Assembly: GCA_035363255.1 (NCBI GenBank)
Contig: DAOSES010000015.1
Coordinates: forward strand, 1-58,933
DNA: 58,933 nt
DNA from: T3SED10-260 sp035363255
GTDB lineage: Bacteria > Caldisericota > Caldisericia > UBA6126
Direction: 5' to 3'
This document shows, piece after piece, positions 42,498-49,516 of the stretch. Under the pieces are notes generated by a model that was given only the letters and a program-made list of their open reading frames with translations, made no database searches and was not told the DNA's origin. The first letter of the stretch is position 1. Every line of letters begins with the position of its first letter. Position numbers and translations under genes: made by a program.

Positions 42498-43171
42498 AAG
42501 TTGAGCTAATTGCCAACACTCCTGATCCCCTATCACTCTTTGCGCAATCTGCCCGAATTACCCGATCCAAAGATGAACAGTGGAAGTCCAATGAGTATTA
42601 TTTTAAAATCTTGTATCTCTCTGGTCATCACAGTGTCTTTGAGCATGCTTCCTTTTCGTTTCTGATACAGGACATATCTCGAGCTTGCTCTCATCAACTA
42701 GTTCGATTTCGTGTCGGGGTAAGCTTTACCCAGCGCAGTCAACGCTATACAGAAGAATCATCTTTTCCTTATACTTGTCCTCCGAGTATTCAAAATTCAA
42801 CTGAAGCTCATCTCCTTTTCGAAGATTTCATGGAGAAAGCAAGAAAAACTTATGAGCAACTCGTGGATCTTGGAATACCCAAAGAGGATTCCCGTTTTGT
42901 TCTTCCCAATGCCACCCATACTTCCATCATTATGACCATGAATTATAGGGAGTTGATCCATTCATGCGGTTTGAGACTCTGCGATAAATCACAGTGGGAG
43001 ATTCGGGCCCTTTTCTGGCGAATCAGATCTTTAGTACAAAAAAAAGAGCCCATTCTTGCCCAATGTCTTTACCCAAGGTGCTTTCACGATAGATTATGCA
43101 AAGAATCAAAACCTTGTCGTTTAAAAGACTATTACATTAACAAATCTCTCCATTGGGGCAAGGAATTTTAA
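42494..43171 (+). CDS. thyX: Flavin-dependent thymidylate synthase
   Basis: A 225-residue ThyX that methylates dUMP with FAD. The core around SGHHSVFEHASFSFLI and SQRYTEES matches ThyX, and FVLPNATHTSIIMTMNYREL is the C-terminal substrate region. The signature RHR-x7-S is altered: residues 71-73 read RFR, and one extra residue separates them from SQRY. It is the last gene of the pyr operon, linking UMP synthesis to dTMP. Confidence 0.88.
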   Translation: MKVELIANTPDPLSLFAQSARITRSKDEQWKSNEYYFKILYLSGHHSVFEHASFSFLIQDISRACSHQLVRFRVGVSFTQRSQRYTEESSFPYTCPPSIQNSTEAHLLFEDFMEKARKTYEQLVDLGIPKEDSRFVLPNATHTSIIMTMNYRELIHSCGLRLCDKSQWEIRALFWRIRSLVQKKEPILAQCLYPRCFHDRLCKESKPCRLKDYYINKSLHWGKEF

Positions 43172-43179
43172 TTAGCGTG

Positions 43180-43207
43180 TTGTTAATAGCACTAAATACG
43201 TTAGAAT
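43180..43207 (+). promoter_or_regulatory. Promoter of the hydrogenase operon
   Basis: TTGTTA (43180-43185), a 16-base spacer and TAGAAT (43202-43207), leaving a leader of about 57 bases before 43271. Confidence 0.45.
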
Positions 43208-43270
43208 TATAAGAGAGCAGTTTTGCTGTACGTAGTTGCATGTTTTTTTTAAGGGGAAGAAAAAAACTAG

Positions 43271-43636
43271 ATGACAGTTGACGAAATTATTGAAGCTGTA
43301 GGGGCTGAAATCCTTCAAGGTAAAGGAAGAACAGACCTAAACATTAATTACGCTTTTGCAGCAGATTTAATGAGTGATACTCTGTTTATTGTTGCTAGAG
43401 ACGATGAACCCATCTTGCTTATTACTGGTGTCACTAATCCATCGGTCGTTCGTACTGCAACAATTTTAGATATCCCCCTGGTGCTTATTGTTCGTGGTAA
43501 AAAGATCCCCCCTGAAACAATTCAGCTAGCTATTGACAACGAAATTATATTGCTTCTTACTTCAAAGATTATGTTCGATTCTTGTGGTTTACTATACGAA
43601 AGAGGCATGAAAGGTTGTCCATGGAGACTGAAGTGA
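43271..43636 (+). CDS. DRTGG-domain protein 1
   Basis: A 121-residue protein matching the stand-alone DRTGG-type domain found in clostridial hydrogenase operons: INYAFAADLMSDTLFIV, then LLITGVTNPSVVRTATILDI and a final MFDSCGLLYERGM. The domain's function is unknown. Related domains occur in CBS-DRTGG regulators and phosphotransacetylase-like proteins. As first gene of the hydrogenase operon, paired with an HATPase protein, it may sense nucleotides. It overlaps the next gene by 16 bases. Confidence 0.75.
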   Translation: MTVDEIIEAVGAEILQGKGRTDLNINYAFAADLMSDTLFIVARDDEPILLITGVTNPSVVRTATILDIPLVLIVRGKKIPPETIQLAIDNEIILLLTSKIMFDSCGLLYERGMKGCPWRLK

Positions 43637-44070
43637 TCAATAAACTTGATTTTTCTGTTGGAGCCTCAGATTACCCCAGCATTGGCTCAAGGGCTCTTGA
43701 AGTAAAAAAAAAGTTAAAAGATTTTTTTCCCACGGGCGATTATCTCAGACGCTTGGGGGTATGCATTTTTGAAGTTGAAGCTAACTTAGCCATACATACC
43801 AGCCAGGGTGGAACTCTTGAAATTATTGTTTTTAAAGATCGTGTTCGCATTATTGCATCCGATTCAGGTCCTGGTATAAAAGATCTTTCAAAGGCTCTCA
43901 CACCAGGTTTTTCCACTGCACCAGAGTCTGCCAGGCAACTTGGTTTTGGCGGAGGGGTTGGGATCAACAATGTGAAACGATTCGCTGATTACTTCTTCCT
44001 TACAAGCTCTAAGCAAGGTACAATTCTTTTATTTGAGGTGTGGAATGATGACGATAAAGCAGCTAACTGA
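43621..44070 (+). CDS. RsbW-like ATP-binding (HATPase) protein
   Basis: A 149-residue single-domain GHKL ATPase like the anti-sigma kinases RsbW/SpoIIAB. The N box is EVEANLAIHTSQGG, the G1 box DSGPGIKDL, and the glycine-rich lid GFGGGVGINNVK. No HisKA domain is present. The start at 43621 is chosen because the longer frame only reads back into the previous gene, and AAAGG lies upstream. Partners such as sigma factors or anti-anti-sigma proteins are not adjacent. A protein kinase or switch role is inferred. Confidence 0.75.
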   Translation: METEVINKLDFSVGASDYPSIGSRALEVKKKLKDFFPTGDYLRRLGVCIFEVEANLAIHTSQGGTLEIIVFKDRVRIIASDSGPGIKDLSKALTPGFSTAPESARQLGFGGGVGINNVKRFADYFFLTSSKQGTILLFEVWNDDDKAAN

Positions 44071-44383
44071 ATCTTTACCCCTTAAAGTTCTCACTCCGAA
44101 TCTCAATCTTGAACAAACATTTGAGATGGTTTATTCTTCAGATTTATTGAGTCAGGTTCTTGCGAAAGCTACCTACCGTGATCTTTGGATCACTGTACAA
44201 ACCCATGCTACCATCCTCGGAATAGCTTCAATCAAACAAATTCCTTGCATCATTTTTTCTGAAGGACTTCTTCCTCAGCCAGAAGTAATCATGAAAGCAC
44301 AGGATGAAAATATAGTTTTGTTGTCAAGCCAACAAACAACTTTTGAATTAGCAGGTAAAATTTTTGTTTTATTAAATATATAG
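44045..44383 (+). CDS. DRTGG-domain protein 2
   Basis: A 112-residue paralogue of the DRTGG protein at 43271, with SSDLLSQVLAKATYRDLWITVQ-like layout and SIKQIPCIIFSEGLLPQPEV in place of the first copy's DIPLVLIV segment. It ends SSQQTTFELAGKIFVLLNI. GAGGTG precedes two adjacent ATGs (44045 and 44048). It overlaps the HATPase gene upstream, and its function is unknown. Confidence 0.7.
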   Translation: MMTIKQLTESLPLKVLTPNLNLEQTFEMVYSSDLLSQVLAKATYRDLWITVQTHATILGIASIKQIPCIIFSEGLLPQPEVIMKAQDENIVLLSSQQTTFELAGKIFVLLNI

Positions 44384-44394
44384 GTGGTGTTGAT

Positions 44395-44859
44395 ATGAGT
44401 GAGATTAATTATTCCCAAATTGACTTTGTGATCAAGCGCGAAGGATCTCAAGAGTCCTCTCTTATTCAGGTGCTAAATGGGACACAGGAAATTTTAGGAT
44501 TTCTCCCCAAAGAGGCTTTAGTTTATATTTCAGAAAAATTAAAAGTTCCCTTATCCCGAACTTATGGGATTGTCACTTTTTATAATTTTTTCAAAACTGA
44601 AAAAGATGCTGATCATGTCATAAGTATTTGCATGGGAACAGCCTGTTATGTCAAGGGTGCAAATGTTATTTTAAAAAAACTGGAAACTGAGTTAAATATT
44701 AAAAGTGGTCAAATCACTCCAGACAAGAAATTTTCAATTCGCGAAGTCCGATGCATTGGAGCATGCGGTATGGGTCCACTTATTTCAGTAGATGGAGTCG
44801 ATCTATATGGTCGAGTTCAAGTGGATATGATTCCCGAAATCCTGAACAAATACAGATGA
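44395..44859 (+). CDS. hndA: NuoE/HndA-like [2Fe-2S] hydrogenase subunit 1
   Basis: A 154-residue thioredoxin-like ferredoxin subunit. LSRTYGIVTFYNFFKTEKD is the family core. The four ligands are C-x4-C (CMGTACYVKGA) and C-x3-C (CIGACGMGP). It passes electrons between the flavin subunit (NuoF-like) and the hydrogenase. It precedes an HATPase gene (ATGA overlap) and serves the NuoF-like protein at 45778. Confidence 0.9.
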   Translation: MSEINYSQIDFVIKREGSQESSLIQVLNGTQEILGFLPKEALVYISEKLKVPLSRTYGIVTFYNFFKTEKDADHVISICMGTACYVKGANVILKKLETELNIKSGQITPDKKFSIREVRCIGACGMGPLISVDGVDLYGRVQVDMIPEILNKYR

Positions 44860-45404
44860 AAGAACTCTCCATGAACATTTTGGATATCTTGCACAATTCG
44901 GTGCATGCAAATCCAAAAAACATCTATCTCACAATCCTTGAAGATAGCTCAAAAGATCTACTTCAATTCACAGTCAAAGATGATGGTAAAGGTATGAGTC
45001 AGGAATATGCCTCCAAAGTTTTTGATCCTTTTACTACAAGCAGTTCTACCAAAAACGTAGGACTCGGATTGCCTTTTCTTAAGATTCAATGCGAAATGTG
45101 TAATGGATCTGCCCATTTGACAAGCAAAGAAGGCCTTGGTACAGAAGTTGAGTTCAGCTTTCAACTTTCTCATGTTGATCGCCCTCCCATGGGAGATTTG
45201 GCAGGTACTTTGACGATCATGTTCACTATGCACCATTACATTTCATTTCATTTCAAATATTGCAAAGACCATCAGTGTTTTGAGCTTAGTACTGATGAAC
45301 TTAAAAGTTTAATGCAAGATGTTCCTTTGCAACATCCAAAAGTTGCAAAAGGCATAGAAGACTATATTAATACAAATTTAACAGAATTACAGGGAGGTTA
45401 TTAA
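44856..45404 (+). CDS. Second HATPase protein, histidine-kinase-like
   Basis: A 182-residue protein with an N-terminal GHKL ATPase: N box MNILDILHNSVHANP, G1 DDGKGMSQE, F box FDPFTT and G2 GLGLPFLK. A C-terminal segment (about 110-182) with MGDLAGTLTIMF is shared with proteins found next to clostridial NuoE genes. No phospho-acceptor His domain is present. The start overlaps the NuoE-like stop (ATGA). It probably regulates hydrogenase synthesis or activity, but no target is known. Confidence 0.75.
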   Translation: MKELSMNILDILHNSVHANPKNIYLTILEDSSKDLLQFTVKDDGKGMSQEYASKVFDPFTTSSSTKNVGLGLPFLKIQCEMCNGSAHLTSKEGLGTEVEFSFQLSHVDRPPMGDLAGTLTIMFTMHHYISFHFKYCKDHQCFELSTDELKSLMQDVPLQHPKVAKGIEDYINTNLTELQGGY

Positions 45405-45778
45405 TGGCAAAGATTAACTCATTGGAAGAACTCAGAAAACTTCGTGATCAGGCAAAAGAAACCATGACCGCACGAAGCGGAAGTGCAAAAGTTAAAATTT
45501 TTGCAAGCATGGGAACTGTTGGGATAGCAGGGGGAGCTCGTGAAGCTCTGAAAGCCATGATTGATGAGTTGGAAAAAAGAGACTTCCACGATGTTGAAAT
45601 TATTGAAAGCGGTTCCATGGGTTTGGATCGCGAAGAACCAGTCATTTCAGTCGAACGTGATGGATACATGACTACCTACGGTAGAGTTTCTCCCGATATG
45701 GCTCGTCAAATCGTTGCCCAGCACGTTATCAATGGACAAATTGTTAGCGAATGGGTGATTGCGAGGAACAAGAAATAA
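45404..45778 (+). CDS. HndB-like subunit lacking all cysteines
   Basis: A 124-residue thioredoxin-fold protein of the HndB type (SMGTVGIAGGAREALKAMIDE, SMGLDREEPVISVERDGY, YGRVSPDMARQIV). Family members with a cluster have Cys at GTCGIA and TGCxGLC. Here these read GTVGIA and SGSMGLD, and the protein contains no cysteine, so it cannot bind a [2Fe-2S] cluster. A structural or regulatory subunit is likelier. It shares one base with both neighbours (TAATG). Confidence 0.8.
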   Translation: MAKINSLEELRKLRDQAKETMTARSGSAKVKIFASMGTVGIAGGAREALKAMIDELEKRDFHDVEIIESGSMGLDREEPVISVERDGYMTTYGRVSPDMARQIVAQHVINGQIVSEWVIARNKK

Positions 45779-47436
45779 TGAAAATATATCGGATTCATGC
45801 TCTAATATGCGCTGGTGGTCAATGCATCACTGCTGGCGGAGATAGTTTTGAGGAAGCATTAAAGCATGCTATTAAAGAAAAAGGGCTGGAAGACGAGATA
45901 CAAGTAGTGGAAACGGGCTGTATGGGAGCTTGTGAAAAGGGTCCCATGATGGTGGTATATCCTGAAGGAGTACTTTACATCCATCTTAAAGCGAGTGATG
46001 CGGAAGAAATTGTAAACGAGCATTTCTTAAAAGGACGTCCAATTCAGCGATTGATGTGGAAAGAAGCAGATGGAAACTTCCCCACTCTCGATCAGGTTCC
46101 ATTTTTTACTCACCAAACCAAAATTGTATTACGTAATTGCGGTCTAATTGATTCTGAAAGCATCGAAGAATATATTGCACAAGATGGTTATAGCGCTCTT
46201 GCAAAAGCTTTGTCCTCTATGACTCCTGCTGAAGTTGTCGATGAAATAAAAAAATCAGGTTTACGTGGTCGTGGAGGAGCTGGTTTTCCAACTGGAATCA
46301 AATGGGAATTAGCCTACAAACAAGATGATCCAGAAAAATATATCGTTACCAACGCTGATGAAGGTGACCCTGGAGCATATATGGATCGTTCATTGCTTGA
46401 AGGAGATCCGCATACTGTAATTGAAGGTATGGCTATTGCCGCTTATGCTATCGGAGCTTCTAAAGGATTTATTTATTGTCGCGCAGAATATCCAATTGCT
46501 ATTAAACGTCTTCAAATTGCCATTAAAAAGGCAAAACAGGCTGGTTTGTTAGGAAAAAATATCCTTGCATCTGATTTTTCCTTTGATCTTGAAATTCGAA
46601 TGGGTGCAGGAGCTTTTGTTTGTGGTGAAGAAACTGCTCTTCTCAATTCAATCGAAGGCAAGCGGGGAGAACCACGGAAAAAACCCCCTTATCCCGCCCA
46701 AAAAGGCTTATTTGGCAAACCTACTGTGATTAATAACGTTGAGACTTTTGCCAATGTCCCATTTATTATTTTGGAAGGGGCTGAGAAATTTCGCAGAATC
46801 GGTACTGAAACCAATCCTGGCACCAAAGTGTTTTCTCTTGCAGGAAAGGTTATCACTACTGGTTTGATAGAAGTACCCCTTGGGATTAGTCTTCGTAAAA
46901 TTATCTATGACATCGGTGGCGGCATCCCTGATGGCAAAAAATTCAAAGGTGCCCTTATGGGTGGACCCTCTGGTGGAGTTATACCTGCATCAAAATTGGA
47001 CACTCCCATCGATTATGAATCTTTAAATGAAATCGGCTCAATGATGGGTTCTGGTGGCTTGATTGTCATGGATGAAGACAGCTGTATGGTGGATATAGCC
47101 AAATTTTTCCTCAAATTTACCGTTGATGAAAGCTGTGGTAAATGCACTCCATGTCGCGAAGGTACACGTCAAATGCTCGAACTACTTGAGCAAATATCCT
47201 CAGGTAACGGAAAGATGTCCGATTTAGACAAACTTGAACGTCTTGCTGAGACCATTCGTATGACCTCGCTTTGTGGATTGGGTCAAAGCGCTCCTAATCC
47301 AGTTTTATCTACTATCCGATGGTTTAGAGATGAATACGAGGATCATATTAGAAATCATAAATGTACAGCCGATGTATGCAAAATGAAACCACACGATTTG
47401 GAGGTAAAGAAACGTGTCAAAAAAATCACTCATTGA
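45778..47436 (+). CDS. hndC: NuoF/HndC-like NADH/FMN hydrogenase subunit 1
   Basis: A 552-residue flavoprotein subunit. An N-terminal [2Fe-2S] ferredoxin-like domain keeps all four Cys (LICAGGQCITAGG, ETGCMGACEKGP). The NAD(P)H/FMN core follows (LRGRGGAGFPTGIKW, TNADEGDPGAYMD, GAGAFVCGEETALL), then the [4Fe-4S] motif ESCGKCTPCREG. The C-terminal double [4Fe-4S] ferredoxin domain of longer homologues is absent, and the protein ends in a short ADVCKMK tail. The start at 45778 overlaps the previous stop, and an upstream frame start at 45751 lies inside that gene. Confidence 0.92.
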   Translation: MKIYRIHALICAGGQCITAGGDSFEEALKHAIKEKGLEDEIQVVETGCMGACEKGPMMVVYPEGVLYIHLKASDAEEIVNEHFLKGRPIQRLMWKEADGNFPTLDQVPFFTHQTKIVLRNCGLIDSESIEEYIAQDGYSALAKALSSMTPAEVVDEIKKSGLRGRGGAGFPTGIKWELAYKQDDPEKYIVTNADEGDPGAYMDRSLLEGDPHTVIEGMAIAAYAIGASKGFIYCRAEYPIAIKRLQIAIKKAKQAGLLGKNILASDFSFDLEIRMGAGAFVCGEETALLNSIEGKRGEPRKKPPYPAQKGLFGKPTVINNVETFANVPFIILEGAEKFRRIGTETNPGTKVFSLAGKVITTGLIEVPLGISLRKIIYDIGGGIPDGKKFKGALMGGPSGGVIPASKLDTPIDYESLNEIGSMMGSGGLIVMDEDSCMVDIAKFFLKFTVDESCGKCTPCREGTRQMLELLEQISSGNGKMSDLDKLERLAETIRMTSLCGLGQSAPNPVLSTIRWFRDEYEDHIRNHKCTADVCKMKPHDLEVKKRVKKITH

Positions 47437-47842
47437 AAAGCTGCTTGACCTTCAGGATTCTCAAAAAAATACGAATCATCTCCCAAAAAAACAATTAGTT
47501 GAAATATCGAAAGAATGTCAAACTCCTCTTGCTGAAACTTATGGCGTTGCTACTTTTTATACCATGTTTTCAGTCGAACCCCGAGGAAGACATATCATTC
47601 GTATTTGCGAAAATCAGTCATGTCATATGGCTGAAGCACTTAGTGTAGTTGAATCACTTAAAAATCATCTCAATATTGAATTTGGAGAAACTACTGCCGA
47701 TGGCCTGTTTACCCTCGAGCATAGCAGTTGCCTTGGTATGTGTTCGATAGCTCCATGTATGATGATCGATGATCATCCCTACGGGAACCTTACACCCTCC
47801 AAAATTGTTGACATCATCAACAAAATTAAGGCAGGTGAATAA
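47414..47842 (+). CDS. NuoE/HndA-like [2Fe-2S] hydrogenase subunit 2
   Basis: A second, shorter NuoE paralogue (142 residues). All four ligands are kept: C-x4-C in CENQSCHMAE and C-x3-C in CLGMCSIAP. The core is LAETYGVATFYTMFSVEPRG. The start is GTG at 47414 with GGAGG eight bases or so before it, overlapping the previous NuoF-like gene by 23 bases. It pairs with the NuoF paralogue that follows. Confidence 0.88.
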   Translation: MSKKSLIEKLLDLQDSQKNTNHLPKKQLVEISKECQTPLAETYGVATFYTMFSVEPRGRHIIRICENQSCHMAEALSVVESLKNHLNIEFGETTADGLFTLEHSSCLGMCSIAPCMMIDDHPYGNLTPSKIVDIINKIKAGE

Positions 47843-47845
47843 TTT

Positions 47846-49516
47846 ATGAAGTTTTATAGAACACATGTATTGATTGCCAGTGATGCAAAAAGCCTGGTAC
47901 TTGGAGCAAAAAGCATTCAGGATTTGTTAATTTCTGCCTTAAAAAAATACAAACTGGAAGACGAAGTTAAGGTTATTCCAACGGGTAGCCTTGGTTTTGA
48001 AGAAACTGGTGTAGCCATCATGGTATATCCTGAAGGCATCATTTATGCACCTGTAAATCATCAAAATATTGAAGAAATTGTAGTCGAACACTTCCTCAAA
48101 GGCAGAGTTGTCAATAGTCTGAAAAAGCTACCAAAAATTTCCAACATCTCTGCTGGTTCCCTTGAAAATCAAGCAATTTTAGATGTGCAACAAAGAGTAG
48201 TCTTGGAAAATGTCGGTATTATCGATCCTGAAAACATCATGGAATACATAGCCAGAGAAGGCTATTCTGCAATTGAAAAAGCAATATTTAGCCTAAAACC
48301 AGAAAATGTGATTGAAGAACTTAAAATTTCTGAACTTCGTGGAAGAGGTGGTGCTGGCTTTCCCACAGGCTTAAAATGGGACTTTACGCGTAAAGCTATT
48401 GGAGACAAAAAATACGTTATTTGCAATGCAGATGAAGGCGAGCCTGGTACATTCAAAGATCGTGAAATCATGGAAGGAGACCCCCACAAACTCATTGAAG
48501 GGATGATGCTTGCTGGATACGCCACGGGAGCAGACTACGGATATATCTATATCCGCGGAGAGTATGCTTTATCCATAAAAAGACTTGAAAAAGCTATCGC
48601 AGATGCAAGAGAATACGGGCTTCTCGGTAAAAATATCTTAAATAGCCAGTTTAGCTTTGACTTGGAAGTTTATAAAGGCGCTGGAGCCTATGTTTGCGGG
48701 GAAGAAACCGCACTAATCGAATCAATTGAAGGCAAACGTGGCGAACCACGAAAAAAACCCCCTTACCCCCCTACCTCAGGTTTATGGGGAAAGCCTACAG
48801 TAGTCAACAACGTGGAAACTCTTGCAAATATCCCTTCCATCATAAGGAATGGTGGATTCTGGTACAAAGGGATTGGAGTTGAAGGTTCCCGCGGGACTAA
48901 GCTTTTCAGTCTAATGGGAGATTTAAAATGGAAAGGAGTGGTTGAAATTCCTTTTGGCACCCACCTTTCCAACATTATTAGCAATCTTGGCTTGGGAATA
49001 AGCAACGGCAAATCACTCAAAGGAGTCATCCTTGGAGGATCATCGGGCTTTTTAATCAAACCCGACGAGCTTGAAACTCCAGTAGATTTTCACTCCCTTG
49101 CTCAAATAGAAGCTGGTCCAGGCTCTGGATCTATTGTAGCAATGGATGAACATCGTTGTATCGTGGATATGATAAAAAATATTGCTCAATTTTTTGAGCA
49201 TGAAAGCTGTGGAAAATGCACACCATGTCGAAATGGCACGAATCAGATAGTAGCAATACTTGAACGTATCTCCTCAGGTGATGGCAAACTTGAAGACCTG
49301 CGTAATCTTGAAACACTTGGAAACACGATGGCTCAGGCTTCCTTCTGTCCTCTGGGGCAAACTGCTCCAAACATCATGATTCAAGCTATAAAAAAATACC
49401 GTAGTGAGTTTGAAGCTCATATCATCGATAAAAAATGTCCAGCTAATGTTTGCCGTTTCTATGAAGACACTTTAATAAAACAAAACAACAATCCAAGGGA
49501 GGTTGAAAATGAATGA
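47846..49516 (+). CDS. NuoF/HndC-like hydrogenase subunit 2, N-terminal cluster lost
   Basis: A 556-residue NuoF paralogue. The NAD(P)H/FMN core is intact (LRGRGGAGFPTGLKW, CNADEGEPGTFKD, GAGAYVCGEETALI), as is the [4Fe-4S] motif ESCGKCTPCRNG. The N-terminal ferredoxin-like domain is still recognisable (EETGVAIMVYPEGIIYAPV), but its four Cys are replaced: LIASDAKSLVLGA instead of C-x4-C and TGSLGFEET instead of C-x3-C. It can use NAD(P)H and FMN but not the N-terminal cluster. It may form a mixed dimer with the first NuoF-like protein. Confidence 0.88.
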   Translation: MKFYRTHVLIASDAKSLVLGAKSIQDLLISALKKYKLEDEVKVIPTGSLGFEETGVAIMVYPEGIIYAPVNHQNIEEIVVEHFLKGRVVNSLKKLPKISNISAGSLENQAILDVQQRVVLENVGIIDPENIMEYIAREGYSAIEKAIFSLKPENVIEELKISELRGRGGAGFPTGLKWDFTRKAIGDKKYVICNADEGEPGTFKDREIMEGDPHKLIEGMMLAGYATGADYGYIYIRGEYALSIKRLEKAIADAREYGLLGKNILNSQFSFDLEVYKGAGAYVCGEETALIESIEGKRGEPRKKPPYPPTSGLWGKPTVVNNVETLANIPSIIRNGGFWYKGIGVEGSRGTKLFSLMGDLKWKGVVEIPFGTHLSNIISNLGLGISNGKSLKGVILGGSSGFLIKPDELETPVDFHSLAQIEAGPGSGSIVAMDEHRCIVDMIKNIAQFFEHESCGKCTPCRNGTNQIVAILERISSGDGKLEDLRNLETLGNTMAQASFCPLGQTAPNIMIQAIKKYRSEFEAHIIDKKCPANVCRFYEDTLIKQNNNPREVENE

